The notes under the pieces were generated by a model. That model was given only the letters and a program-made list of their open reading frames with translations. It searched no databases and was not told the DNA's origin. From Sclerodactyla briareus (Eukaryota > Echinodermata > Holothuroidea > Dendrochirotida > Sclerodactylidae), in assembly GCA_026419785.1 (NCBI GenBank), contig JAODTK010005789.1, positions 124,001 through 188,000 of the forward strand: a DNA stretch of 64,000 nt, given 5' to 3'. Both the position numbers and the translations under genes were made by a program. Within the stretch, counting starts at the first letter, position 1. Every line of letters begins with the position of its first letter. Below, piece after piece: positions 11,451 to 23,400 of the stretch.

Positions 11451-12663
11451 TTATTTCACACAAAAGTCGACTGCGAAATAATTTATTTAGATTTCAAGCT
11501 ATTTACAATGCCAAAGCTTTAACTGTTACCACCCGAGAAAATGGGGAACAAGACTACCATGAACAAATAACATCCATACGGTTAAACTGGTTAACATGTT
11601 AAGAAAATAGAGTTAGGTAAGGCTTACAGAAAACTGTTGGTCTTACAACATTGCGAAACTATAACTACAGGTCCGAACCTCATTTCAATACATTGTTCCT
11701 ATGTGGAGCTTTTGACCGTCCACGTTTGGTCGATTATCCAGGAAAATTGGAGACAGAGTCTTATTGCCAGCACAAAAATAATGCCGTCACAGTTGAACTA
11801 CACCGGAGAATATCAAATCTATTTTATTTTAGTTAGTTGTGCTGTCTTTTTCACCACAAAAGTAGCCAACCACCAACCAACTAACCCATCGTATGGATGG
11901 ATGTAACTTTTTTTCCAGTGAAATCGATGCGGACATTAGCAGTTTATAAACCTGCTTACTGAATAACCAAGGGATGACAAAAACAACCGAGTTTACCTCG
12001 TTTTTCATTGTTTGTAACCAACATTTCTCTCGCAAAGATGAATGTACCTGGGAACTTAATCATATTGGGTGGAATCAGCGAATACGAATCCCACTCCAGT
12101 CCTCCAATTCCGTTTTTTTTGTTTTTAATTTGCAGGTCTGCAGTAGATGGTAAGAGATACACAACGGCACTGATCGTAGATATGCCTACACCTCTCAAGT
12201 CGGAAATTACCATGAATAACTCGAGAAGAGAAAAATGAATGGTTGCCTTCTGGTATAATGTATTTCGTTTTGAGTACAACATACGAGTATTTTTTATATA
12301 AAATTTCCATTACTTTTTTAAGTGGACGGGTGTTCAACGCGAGGTGGTTAACGCAATTCGGCCCCCTACTTATTTTTTTTATGGAAAACCGGATGTGTTG
12401 AATTTAGATAAAGTCACAAGTAATTTGTAATTTGTTAGCTTCTTTAGCGTCTTCATTAGAAAAATCCCGTTGAATGACAACTGGCAACCAATTTACCTTA
12501 CAACAACAAAACTTGAGTGCAATACAGGACAGTCTGTTATAGGTTTATTATCCCCAAATCTAATCACTTGTTAGTAATTCACCTGAAGTTATTTGCTTCG
12601 ATAGGATTACGAGCACACGAGCGATGTGCCAAATGTTATTTTGTACCTATTTTCGTTTTAATG

Positions 12664-12776
12664 CACGAGATCCATGCTCCTCAAGTCCTTGCCTAAACGA
12701 CGGAACGTGTTCTATACGGGCTCCACCTTCTCCTGTTCATGTCCATCTGGATTTATTGGATACCGATGTCAACGAA
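12664..12776 (+). pseudogene. EGF exon, type C, acceptor lost and frameshifted
   Basis: Encodes [15 protein letters not shown] in one frame and then TFSCSCPSGFIGYRCQR in another. Two or three bases are missing in the TGTTCTATACGGGC stretch compared with 13795. The sequence before the exon reads TTTTAATGCACGAG instead of TTCAAACAGCAAGAG, so the acceptor AG is gone. The donor GTGAGT is intact. Confidence 0.7.
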
Positions 12777-13009
12777 GTGAGTTATAATCGATGAATCTTC
12801 GTAATTGTCGTTCATCAACAGTTTGATGATTAGGTACAACTTACAATGGGGTGTTTAAGAGCTCCAGTGTCTTACATATAGTCATCAAGTATGGTACAAC
12901 ACTTATCAACCACACAGCCTCCCATCTCATGACAATTTTTTCATTCGATTGTACTGCCGATAGAATTGAACCGTCAAAGAGGCCACCGAACCCTTCCCGT
13001 CTCTAACCA

Positions 13010-13614
13010 GAGAATATAGGACCAGTCTCGTAAAGACCGATCGACCCCAGCTTACAGAAAAGTTCTATAGAACTTTATAGAATGGTCTAAATAGAGTTAT
13101 TCTAGGCCGGATGATGCCGAGATGTCCTCCGCCTTCGGCAGACTACGCTCACGAGATGTTCGCCCTGCTGATACAAGAGACTGCAGTAACAGTGGTTTAA
13201 CAAAGCCTTGTTCACAGGCACTGGGCTCTCCGTTGACAGATTGGCAGCCACAATTTAACCCCACAGCCCCGAAACGCTCTTCTTTCCTAATACGATTGAA
13301 AGCAAAACACCTAAAGATAGGGTAATAGAGAGCAAACGATCGCCTGCGATACGTCCCCCAGCCTTTGCCTGCTGCGAGCTCAGGCAACGAATACCACGCC
13401 CAAAATCCCACGTAAAAACAACTGCCCTGCACCCTGCAATACATCACCGTGTACTACCCGTGAACAATGGAGCGCCGACTATGCTGAATTCCATGCAATG
13501 AGATCGGAGCAGATCCCCGAGCGTACGGGAGCTCCCCGTACTTCCAGCCAATTACACACGACAGTTGGGTCAACTACGGCCTCCTTGCCTTGTGGCAACT
13601 GGTGTGAATTAACT
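13010..13614. other. Unique GC-richer insert between the two C exons
   Basis: This stretch has no counterpart in the other EGF introns and is visibly richer in G and C. Overlapping open frames exist on both strands (minus 13097-13447, plus 13122-13325), but neither resembles a known family. No terminal inverted repeats were found by eye. It may be an inserted element of unknown type. Confidence 0.4.
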
Positions 13615-13794
13615 CAGTCATAAGTAATATGGGAGGTTTTATCATCTTCACTCAGAAAATACATTGAATAGACAATTGGCGACCAATTTGTCTCACAACA
13701 GCAGATGTTACTTGTTGGCTATTTGCTTTGATAGGATTACGCAAAATAAGAGATGTGCCAAATGTTATTTTGTACCTATTTTCGTTTCAAACAG

Positions 13795-13910
13795 CAAGAG
13801 ATCCATGCTCCTCAAGTCCTTGCCTAAACGACGGAACTGTTTTCTATACCGGGGCTCCACCTTCTCCTGTTCATGTCCATCTGGATTCATAGGATACCGA
13901 TGTCAACGGA
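13795..13910 (+). pseudogene. EGF exon, type C, one-base frameshift
   Basis: Acceptor TTTCAAACAG and donor GTAAGT are both good. The start gives [13 protein letters not shown] and the rest CFLYRGSTFSCSCPSGFIGY with the final cysteine, but the two lie one base apart: GGAACTGT is missing a base compared with GGAACGTGT at 12664. Length 116 nt implies an original of 117. This is a strong candidate for a functional exon if the base is an assembly error. Confidence 0.7.
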
Positions 13911-14336
13911 GTAAGTATATAATTGATAAAATGATTATTCTCTTCCTAAAATCTCTCGAATGAAGCATTCGGGACGTTATTTGCGTCTCCTTCGCATTTG
14001 ATAGGCACATGGGCCCCAAAATACAGTTTCGATTTTGTCTCTTTGGTACTGACGAGTCCTCTGTATATGATTGATTTTTTCCGTAGTTGTGAGAAAAGAA
14101 GCGATGATAAATTGATTGTATGCATATATTCCGAAGGTACCGGCCGCGGGGTGTTTAATTGTTGGACAATAACCGCTGCATCTCGCAAATCAGTTACTAA
14201 CACTGAGCGTGAACCTAGCTTTTGTTAGTCACTTGTGTAAAGCACACTTTCCAAGTGTGAACATATTAATGCATATGTTTACAAATCAGAATAGTGTGCT
14301 TGTTGGGGTTATTGACCTATTACCTTTCTTCAAACA

Positions 14337-14383
14337 CAACATATCCATGCCTCCCAAGTTCATGCTTCAACTAGACATGTCGG
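14337..14383 (+). pseudogene. Decayed start of an EGF exon
   Basis: The stretch TTCTTCAAACACAACATATC and the following CCATGC, CCCAAG, CATGCTT and ACATGT words line up with the first half of the B exon. Cysteine order and frame are largely lost. Upstream, TGTGCTTGTTGGGGTTATTG resembles the pre-B intron end. Low but real similarity. Confidence 0.4.
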
Positions 14384-14454
14384 CGGGTACACACCACGTG
14401 AATATCCCCACAAACAGCCTTTGTGGACCTCAGTTAGAGAAATCACATTAATGT

Positions 14455-14895
14455 TGTCCATCTGACCTCCAGTGACCTTGAAATTACCTTCAGGTTATTT
14501 AGAACTACACATCCCCATCCACACACCGAGTTATGTTCAACTGTTACCATTCTGGTGATCATGAAATCAACGTTGATGTGTTATTCGGACCAAACGTTTG
14601 TCCCACCCCCAATTTTCTGTGAATGGACTAACTCTTTATTTTTCGAAAAAAAAGAAAAAAGAAAAAACAAATTTGACCTCCGGTGACCGTGAAATCACCG
14701 TTAATGTTTTTCGGGCCCAACTGTTCATTCACCCACCCCCAAGTATCATTTAATCGGGTGAACTCATGTATTTTCGTGTAAAGCATGCAAATAGAGGGCA
14801 GCAGATGCAGTAATACCCACTTTTCGAACTCATCCGAGATTTTCTAGGGCGGACATGTCCCAAGTTTCGGATCAATCGGCCGCGGAGCCTGGGAC
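14455..14895. repeat. Dispersed repeat, second copy
   Basis: Motifs TGACCTCCAGTGACCTTGAA (14463) and TGACCTCCGGTGACCGTGAA (14673) are followed by GCAAATAGAGGGCAGCAGAT and CCCACTTTTCGAACTCATCC. The order matches 10955-11275, so this is the same interspersed family. It sits between two EGF relics. Confidence 0.6.
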
Positions 14896-14972
14896 AGCGG
14901 CGTCTGCACACCCAAAACCATATATCCTTGTATCGTGTCTTGGGGATATGAGGACTGTATTTGTTTACGCTG

Positions 14973-15034
14973 AGCTCCAGTTTCTTCTGTTGGTACCCAC
15001 CTGGAATTGGAGGAAATAACCTGTGTTGGACTAG
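14973..15034 (+). pseudogene. Half EGF exon, type B, 3' part with donor
   Basis: The words AGCTCCAGTTTCTTCTGT and ACCCACCTGGAATTGG match the second half of the B exon, ending TGTGTTGGACTAG before a GTGAGT donor. One of the paired mid-domain cysteines is replaced (CWYPPG). No first half or acceptor is present. Relic. Confidence 0.6.
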
Positions 15035-16310
15035 GTGAGTTTTTCTTCATTAATTGGTTTGTCGAAGTCAAGAGGAATTTCAACGGTCATGAGTGTATAT
15101 GCGTATGGAGTATATATGTGTATGTAAATGCCGCCTTGTGAAGCGCTAAATCGACCAGGGATATCTCATATGCATATGAATGTGTTCCTCGTTGGTGAGG
15201 CATGTGAACTATAATGTTTCTGTGAGGTCAAATTGTAATCTGAGGTCAACTGAGGTTGATGTCTGATAGTCGGTTGTGGACACGATAAGTCCAGGAGCTC
15301 AGTCCGATGAATGAAGTGTATTTATTGTGTAGCTTAATATAGCATTCTGATATGACAAGAAAGAATATTGTACGGAAGAAAAAAAAAAAACTATTCCAGC
15401 AAATTGGTTGGAGACACGATACCGACCAGGTCTGAGTGAAGAAACCCCAGACCATACTTGGTATGTTATGTTCATGTCCCTCATGATTATAAAATGAACG
15501 CTCATGTTATTGGGCCATCCGAGGTCATCCGAGGTCAACCAAAGTTAAAACTTAAAAAACCTCGTTAATAAGTCCAGAATACTTGCTCTGTTCAAGAAAA
15601 TATGGTGATGAGGAGCTCTTGCCTATGGCTGAGGCAGAAATAAGTCTTAATTTCGGCCTGGGAATCAGCTTCGGTGACAGGAATAGGAAGCACGAAGAAC
15701 ATGATAAGGTCCGGATGGCGGAGTTCACACTGGTAGGTCTCTCAAAATGAGTTAAGAGTAATTGTTTTGAGGTCAGTCAAAGGTCTCGAATGCTGTTCCG
15801 CTCAATATGAACTTTGTGGTAACTTCTTATAGTGAGACATAACGTGTAAGTGTGTGGGTATAGGTAGGATAATTTCGCTTAGGAAAAAGGAAATTTTGTA
15901 AACGTTGCCTTTTAGCCCAATAGCTAAATCACAGTAATGACAAGTATAAGGTTAAACGGTAGGTCAATCATCATTCTGAGGTCAACAGAAGTTAAACAAT
16001 GTTATGATCACGGTAGTCAGAACTGCAGAATGTTTCTATTTTTCTTTAAAAAAAGAAGTATTTGGGCACTTTCATGACACCCGGACCACACCTGGATGAA
16101 TCGTGCTCATACTCGGGAAGCCTGTTCACCAGTTCTCTCGTGAATATGATTAATCTTCCCGTCATAGTCAAAGGTAGTCTGTGGTCCACACAAGACCAGT
16201 CGACAATACAACACAACGGGTCTATACACGGGTCATGTTATTAATATGTACCAAATGTGTCCATATTTTTCCTTGATACATGGATCACCTGTGGCAGTTC
16301 GGGACTCACT
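15035..16310. other. Non-coding sequence with scattered GAGGTCAAC motifs
   Basis: No gene recognised. A GAGGTCAAC-type motif followed by GAAGTTAAA-like sequence recurs near 15242, 15525 and 15980. This hints at a degenerate tandem or dispersed repeat with units of a few hundred bases. An A-run at 15379-15390 is the other notable feature. Confidence 0.4.
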
Positions 16311-16337
16311 CATTTTATTGACTTTCCTGAATAAATA

Positions 16338-16416
16338 TGGAAATAATAATAATATAATAATATAATAATACTAATATAATAATATATCCTAATAATAATA
16401 ATAACTAATATAATAC
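16338..16416. repeat. AT-rich TAATA microsatellite
   Basis: Interrupted repeats of AATAAT and AATATAAT run for roughly 80 bp. Simple sequence; translated products from it are meaningless. Confidence 0.9.
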
Positions 16417-17175
16417 TAATGTACACCGTTCTTATATATACGCTCTGCACCGTACATAGTAGCAGTCTCAGAGCGCTGAGGTCATTCGCAATTTGTGAAC
16501 TCAATGCAATTCGAGACCTTCATGATCATATCGAGCGATCTTTTCAAGATTTTGCTTCGCGACTTAATACGGGAACGTGCCAAACAAATCTATACCTGGG
16601 TTCAGCTAGAATGACTGGAAAACTGGAGGATCTTGATGGTCTCCAGAAAAGTGAGATTTTGTGACCCAGCTTTCCACGAAGGCACTTACTGCCCTTGTGC
16701 TCAGCATATTTTGGCAGAAAAACAATATTGTTTCAGAGCAGCAAATCGCAAATAGGACATGTGAATATCAAAATTATTTTTTGGACACGAAGTGATACTT
16801 TTCAAGAAGTGCTAAAATGCGCCAGATTGCATCTGTGGCCACCTGAAATGCAAACATTTTTAACTGGAAGAAAATGGGCATTCACGGTCCTCTGAGAAGT
16901 GAGATTTAATTTGACAAAAAGCAGTTCATAGCAGCACATCTCATCTGATGGAGTGATGACAGGTGACATGCCTTAAATTATTATGTATAGAGGGGTGTTT
17001 TGGTGTGCTATATGCACCGAAGTTGCATTCGAGTCCACTGGAAGATGCCAAAATATTGGCAAAAAGAGGGGGCATCCCCGCCTCTGCAGTCCTCTCCCCC
17101 AGATCCGTCATCAAATTCAGCCCCCTCGCTTCAAGGCCCCCCTCTCAAATATGTTCCTACGCCGGAGGTCATCAT
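16417..17175. other. Non-coding stretch
   Basis: No recognisable gene. Short overlapping frames at 16963-17289 and 16983-17246 continue into a poly-G run (17176-17189) and a repeat, so they are unlikely to be real. Confidence 0.4.
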
Positions 17176-17189
17176 GGGGGGGGGGGGGG

Positions 17190-17345
17190 TTCTCTCCGTC
17201 CGTTCGTTCGTCCGATCCGTTCGTCACATTCACTCATAACTTCTAAACCGCACATCGATCAGTTAAAACTTGATGGGTGGTCAGGTTGATGAAGCATGCC
17301 ACTGGCTAGGCTGAGTCACATTTTTGTTTTCATAGTGTGATTAGA
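17190..17345 (-). repeat. Inverted copy of a repeat also found near 57.8 kb
   Basis: Read as reverse complement, this stretch matches 57770-57925. It shares a CCGTCCGTTCG-rich part, AACTTCTAAACCGCACATCG compared with ACTTCTACACCGTACGTGCG, and GTTAAAACTTGATGGGTGG compared with GTTAAAACTTGGTGGGTGG. It lies directly upstream of the LINE fragment at 17367. An interspersed repeat of unknown class. Confidence 0.65.
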
Positions 17346-17366
17346 TTTCTATGTATCTAATCTGGT

Positions 17367-17850
17367 GCATCAAAGCTGGACTACTGCAACAGCATAGTGT
17401 ATGGATTGTCAACTTGTAAACTTGACCGACTGCAACGTGTACTGAATCCCGCCGCACGCCTAATCACCAGAACCCGGAAATTCGAATACACATAACATCC
17501 CGTATATTATCTCCACTGGCCCCCATCCGCGACGGATCAACTACAAGATTCTCATGATGGTCTTCAAATGCCTCCACAATGAAGGCCCGAGCTACCTCTC
17601 CAGCGTACTCCATCTAGGACCGGCCTCACAAACGCTCAATCTCCTCCAACTCATCGCAGATTCTCCTCACCTCCCGCATCAAGACACAGACCTACGGCAC
17701 AAACTTTTCGCACTCTTGTGCACCGTACCTGTCGATCTCACTTCCAGGCAATGTAAAATGCAATAGTTTTAAAACACTTTGAATCATCTCTTCAGACTTA
17801 TCTTTTTACTAAAGGTTATCTTGTATTATTGTTGTTTTATTGTTAAGCGC
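17367..17850 (+). mobile_element. 3' end of a CR1/jockey-like LINE (5'-truncated)
   Basis: The translated segments match the C-terminal part of non-LTR retrotransposon ORF2 downstream of the reverse transcriptase palm: SKLDYCNSIVYGL, then LQRVLNPAARLITRTRKFEY, then INYKILMMVFKCLHNEGPSY, then TYGTNFSHSCAPYLSISLP and a final LKTHLF-like LQTYLF. At least three small frameshifts separate these pieces. The element ends near TTGTTAAGCGC, typical of CR1-like tails. Only the last 480 bp are present, as expected for a 5'-truncated insertion. Inactive. Confidence 0.85.
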
Positions 17851-17934
17851 TAACGATAATTTTTTTTTTAATATTTGAAAAATTAAAAATTATAACAATT
17901 TTTATATTATAAAACAAGCTCGGTATTAATCATT

Positions 17935-18140
17935 TTTCTCTTATACTGTGTCTCGCGACCTTCGTCTCGTGGACCCTTCGGTTTTTTTTTGATCTCAGCG
18001 CATCTTCGGTTTCGTTGACCCCTTTTCATTTCCGTCTGCATGGACCTTCGTGTCTCGTGGACGCCTTTTTCCTTTTCGGTCTCGCGAACCTTCGGTCTCG
18101 AGGACTCTTTTTTCATTTTCGGTCTTGCGAACCTAAATGT
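17935..18140. repeat. Minisatellite with a CTTCGGTCTCG core
   Basis: About seven imperfect copies of a core like CTTCGGTCTCG[CT]GGACC alternate with T-rich spacers (TTTTTTCATTTTCGGTCTCG). The unit is roughly 20-45 bp and irregular. An Arg/Lys-rich minus-strand frame over it (17907-18200) is a by-product. Confidence 0.8.
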
Positions 18141-19402
18141 TCCCCCAATTTGCAAGCCGAAACTGTAACTTGGGGTATGATTACCAGTTTTAGTGCACAC
18201 GATACCGCTACTCTATGGAGAAACGACAATTTCGGATGGAATCCAGTGTAACCGAGATCCCAAGCCCTGATTTACATTGTTTGTAGGCCATACTAGACAG
18301 ACACGAACACACCCGCAGTAATTGCCTGCGAATTGGCTAACAAATGTTTCAATACGATGATGCGTTTTTGTTCTGATAGTACGATTTGGACATGAACTAC
18401 CTTCTCTAGTGAGTGGCTGTCTCGCCTGCGTTCGTGTGACTCGAAGCCACTTCCTCGTGTGTGAACTGTTTCTTCAGTCTGTCAGTCAGTTTGTCAGTCT
18501 GTCCGTTTTGTGTGTCATTTCCTGCTCCGGCGTCGTTTCTCTTCTTCCGCCTGTCACTACCATGTACGACTGGTTCATTACGTATGTTATTGCATATAGA
18601 TATATATATAGATTATCAATATACACATATATCTTACAATTTGGCAGCTATTGTAATAGCAACATGAATGTCAGTGGACTATAATATTATTCCCCACTTA
18701 CCAAAATTAAGAACGCGCACCAAAGCTTTTAGAGAATTGTAACTGCTGAGATATAAGACACTGGTGTCATTACATGCTGCCTGAATCCATGCTTTGCTAC
18801 TTTATTTACAGAATCTGAATTGGTATTGCACATAGAAGAAGAACATTTTTGTTTGCCATGTATCAGCCACACTACACAATACAAAGCAAACAGGTTGCAG
18901 TGCTTCATGCATGGCTCCACAACTCTTTTGTTCCATTCTCTTCCATATGGCACAGTTGAGAACATTGTATACCTTTGCAATTGAAGAGTTGCATCGTCGC
19001 GAGCATGGTTCGTGTGGTGGGACTGGGGAAAATTTGTCCCTATGGGCTTGGCTCCAATGGACAATGTTGATCCCACATATTATGAAAACATTTAAACGAG
19101 AAGCTTATGTTACGATTTTCTCTGAAGAAAGTGCTGATTCACCGGTAGATAAGAGAGACGTGGTCACTTTGTTGTGTATAGGGCTACATTGTTGACACCA
19201 ACACGTTCAATTTCTTTTTGTTCACGTGAAATCAATCACAAATCGCGCAAACCAGATGGAACACCTTTTTGCCGTGTTCCGTTCTTAGGTGGAGTTCATT
19301 GTTTGTATAGGTTATTTCATCTGTTTACCGCTTCTTATCGTGTAAAACACAACAGATACTGGTTCTTCATATAACATTTTTTTACTTATATTCGTTGTAA
19401 AA
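18141..19402. other. Non-coding stretch
   Basis: No recognised gene, RNA or transposon. The longest frame (minus 18729-19076) has no family resemblance. The end of the stretch (from about 19380) resembles the intron before C-type EGF exons. Confidence 0.4.
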
Positions 19403-19512
19403 CAATCCTGCTTTCCTCAATTCCTTGCTCGAAGAATGGTACTGTACTGTACGGGAGCCACCTTTTCGCCTGTTCGGGCCCCCCTGTAATTACAGGAAAC
19501 CGTGTCAACGAA
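19403..19512 (+). pseudogene. EGF exon relic, C-like
   Basis: AATCCTGC...TCAATTCCTTGCTCGAAGAATGGTACTGT corresponds to N-PC-x-FPC-x-NGTC, and the end ATTACAGGAAACCGTGTCAACGAA with donor GTAAGT matches the C exon end. The acceptor is missing and the middle (GCCTGTTCGGGCCC) is in another frame. Relic or error-laden copy. Confidence 0.6.
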
Positions 19513-20296
19513 GTAAGTAGTAATTGCGTGGCCCTACAGTTTTATATACGGACACAAAATACGATAGGTTGTTTCCGCCCATTGACTCAAATCTTGTACC
19601 AATAAAATATGTTACTGAAGAGCCAGCTGCTTCGCGGTGAATAGGTTTTCTTTTCATATCGATTGAGCCTAATGTATATGCACTAATTGAACCCGTTCAG
19701 AGACTGAATCGTAATCTTATCTGAATCCATCATGTTCTTAGCCGATACGAAAGAACGGCATTTTAAGTATCGGTTCAGCTAGGAAAAACAATTTCCGATT
19801 TGGGGCATATCAATATCAATATTTAATAGATAGAGTTGGAGTTAGTTGTAATGTTGGAAAATCAAATACAGGCCTATTATCGTTGAAAGTGGGGAATTAT
19901 GCAATTATAGTTGATATATAGATAAATCGGCTGCCTATATTATAGACTGTAACTGATGATCATAGACCTGCAGATAACGGCTCCGGCCATGTATACTTCG
20001 CACGCCCAGAACTGTTTATTTCATTAAAGGCCATCGCCGAATTTTACACACCGGTCTTTAAATCTGGAAAATACCCTCGTTCTCCTGCTCGCCAAAGGCT
20101 TAGTTTTCATCGATTACTGTATGTAACGTAGGTTACCAGTTTTTCACCTTAACTTAACCGTTTTATGCTCAGATACCGGATATGATAAATTGCGCAACTG
20201 CTTGACATTGAAGGTATCCTCATCATAGTTGAACCCATAGGCTGAGCATAACCACAAGTCACTTGTGAAAAGCAGTCCCCTTTTCAATTTACAATA
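19513..20296. other. Intron between EGF relics
   Basis: Weak similarity to the introns after A-type exons: TAATGTATATGCACTAATTGAAC near 19670 compares with TAATGTATATGATCAATTGAAC near 8346. No gene seen. Confidence 0.45.
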
Positions 20297-20408
20297 CCAG
20301 ATCCTGCCTCTCCAAATCCTGCGTGAATTTGAAACTTGTTTCGAGCTTAGTGGTTCCAGATTCTTCTTTCTGTGCCCACCTAGAGTTTGAGAGAACCATG
20401 TGTACAAC
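20297..20408 (+). pseudogene. EGF exon relic, B-like
   Basis: CAGATCCTGCCTCTCCAAAT, GTGAATTTGAAACTTG, GGTTCCAGATTCTTCTTTCT and GTGCCCACCTAGAGTTTGAG align in order with the B exon. Cysteine order is partly preserved, but several frameshifts and a lost donor make it non-functional. It abuts the first copy of the 1.55-kb tandem repeat. Confidence 0.55.
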
Positions 20409-23400
20409 GTTTTGAACGTGTTGGAGCCATTTAACACTAAACATTGCATTCGTGTCACTAACATTGAATCAGCACCTACAGTTTTCGGTTCCTCTAACTA
20501 AATCACAGGAAATGCGGCGGAGACAAACCCTATGTTAAGCACATATAAGTGGAAAGTTTCAAATTTTTGTCTGACATCAGCGATGCAATCACCTACGCAA
20601 CGCTTTGTGGGACTTTTCTCTCACTATATTCGGGCCGTCTGATGGCAAAGTAGGTTGTACATGACTACATGTGGACATAGCAAGTTCCAAGAACTGACGT
20701 ATGGGTCTCTCCAGTGGCTACATGCAGCGTCAATGCATATAGGATCTTATCGTTGCATGGATGCCGGTCGAGTTGGGAAGGGATGAGCATGGGGAAGAAG
20801 TAAGGAACTTCACAGCACACTCACAGTAGGCCTAATCTCAGATCCTGACTTACTCACGATAGCACGGTGCTGGTGTTATTGACTTGAGTTGAGTATGAAG
20901 GTGGTTATTTTGGGAAGGTGGTAACCAGCTTGTTATGAAACATGCCTGGTATATTGAAGCTTAGTTTGAGCCCTCAGTGTTAGGAGTTCTTTGGGTTTGG
21001 TAATCACGTTGCCTGTTACTCTACAACGTCCGTATTAGTCCTATTATCTCAACTGTAAGTGCTCAATATCAAAGGAAACAGTGATTTAACAGTTGTCACC
21101 TAAATTTTTACGCACATTGCGGTTTTTCTTTTTTCTTTAAATTCGCCCTCAAACAACAAACATAGTTTCCAAACAGTAGGGATCAAAGTGACTGAATGAT
21201 TATATCTCTTAGAACAGGATAAAAGTACAATCATAGGGGTCTTCAATGCTATTTGCGTCCAAGTTATACATAATATGGCTTTTTAGGAGCTAAGCCACAC
21301 TTTGTTCCACTCACTTCCTCACGGATCTTCTAGAACATCTAAACGGCGTCTAGCCGCGATCATACCATTCTCCATTACCGCCTTTTTCTGGACCAACGAC
21401 TAACTGGGTCTGACCTATCTCATCTCCCTGAGGTACCCCGCGAAGCTGCGCCAACGATGAGCTAAGCAGCCGTCACGGAGTTGCGGTCACATATGAAGCA
21501 ATCGATCTCCACCACCACCACTCCTGAAGAAACCAAACATCGGCATACAGCCCTGCCGCAATTGCTATGAAAAAAGGAATTCATGACGTCAGCGCCTCAC
21601 TCGAAAAGGCAAGACTCTAATCACAATGAAGTGAAAAAAGAAAGGTTGGTTCCTCTGCTCAGATTATTGTGCCGCCACTGCCCTTATCCATTGACCTCAT
21701 GAACACAAATGCCAGCAAGCTTTTACTACGTGTGCTCGCACGTTTGGAGGCACTGATGAAACTGTCGTGGCATGCGAACCCCATCTACCCGACTCACAAC
21801 ACTGAGCAAGGTCCTACCAAAGGACAGGGTTTTGGCCCGCGTCACCCAGAGTCTTCCATGGTATCCACAAACGCAGCAATCTGCACAAGCCCCTGAAACA
21901 ACCGATATAATTCCCGTAGTCTACCATCTGCGACACTCTTAATACCGTTAGTACAGGTTTTGAACGTGTTGCGCCATGTACACTAAACATTGATTCGTAG
22001 GACTGCATTGGATCAGCAACATACAGTTTTCGTTACACTAACTGAATCACAGGAAAGCGGCGGAGACAAATTCTATTAGATGCAACGTAGAAGTTGGAGT
22101 TCCCGTATGTATTGCATCAACTAGTGCAAATCACCTTAAACACGCAACGCATGGGGGGACTTTGCTTCTCTAACGATAGGTATGGCGTCTGATGGCAAAA
22201 GTCGGTTGTACATGACTAGCATATGGACATAGCAAACGTTACCGAACTGACGTATTGTTCATCTCAGTGGCTACATGCTAGCGTCAATGCAGTATAGGAC
22301 GTTTTATCGTTGCATGGTGCCCGTGCGAGGTTGGAAAGGAATGAGCATGGGGAAGAAGTAAGCGACTTTACGGCACACTCACCGTAGTTGTCCTAATCAT
22401 CAATCCGGAGTAACTCACGATAAGCACGGTGCATGGTGTTATTGATCTTGAGTTGAGTATGAAGGTGGTTATTTTGGGGAAGTGGTTCACAGCTTGTTAT
22501 GAACATGCCTGGTATCTTGATCTCGTTTGTAGCCCTCAGTGTTAGGAGTCTTTTGGGTGTCGTCATCACGTTTCATGTTATCTCTACAAACGTCGGTATT
22601 ATCCTATAGCTCAACTATGTGCTCAAATATCACAGAAACCAGTGATTTAACCGTTTGGTCACCTAAATTTGGTACGCACCAATTGCGTTTTTTTTCTTTT
22701 TTCTTTAATTCTCCCCCCAAACAACAAACATGATTTCCCGGGAGGGATCAAAGTGACCTGAATGATGAATATCTTGAACAGGATAAAAAGTTACAAATCA
22801 TAGGTCTTCAATGCTAATTGCGTCCAAGGTAAACATAATCTGCGCCTCTTAGAGAATAATCCACACTTGGTGTCCACTCACTTCCTCAGGGATCAGCTAG
22901 AACATCTGAAAGGCGTCTATCCGCGTCATCATCCTTCTCCAGTTAACCCGCCTTTCTGCGGACAAACGACCAGACCTGGGTCTGACCTATCTCATCTCCC
23001 TGAGGTACCCCGCGAAGGCTTCGCCAACGGATGAGCTAAGCAGCGCCGTCACGGAGTTGACGGTCATATATGAGCATCGATCTCCACCCCACCAGCTTCT
23101 GCGAAACCAGACATCGGGCTCGCCCTGCAAGCATGGCTAGGAAAAAGAATATAGCGTGATCGTCAGCGCCTCCTCGAAAAGGCAAGACGCTAGCCACAAT
23201 GAAGTGAAAAAGAAGGTTGGTTCCCATCCGCTCAGATATTGTGACGCGCCACGTTCCTTATTACCCATTGACCTCCATGACACCAAATGCCAGTCAAAGG
23301 CGTTTACTTTTACCTGTGGCTTGCCGTTTTGAAGGCACTTGATGAAACTGTCGTTACAAATGCGAACACCAGCTACCCGACTCACACACTACCTGAGCAG

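Larger units (their letters stand above)
10497..12200 (+). repeat. Rearranged EGF unit: B exon plus mixed intron blocks
   Basis: Begins with the pre-B motif ACTTGTGTGTGGAGGACAA and a B exon (10614). Parts of the A-to-B intron then appear out of order: 11640-11830 matches 2570-2710 and 6460-6600. A post-B block with GGGTGGAATCAGCG follows at about 12067. A dispersed repeat (10955-11450) lies in the middle. This looks like an unequal-exchange product, not a clean unit. Confidence 0.55.
12405..13910 (+). repeat. Tandem duplication of a C-type EGF exon with its upstream intron
   Basis: The segment before the exon at 12664 (from about 12405, with GACAACTGGCAACCAATTTA) recurs before the exon at 13795 (from about 13615, with GACAATTGGCGACCAATTTG). 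Both share GATGTGCCAAATGTTATTTT immediately upstream of the acceptor. The same block also precedes the A exon at 5785, showing that C and A exons share ancestry. An unrelated segment (13010-13610) separates the two copies. Confidence 0.75.
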
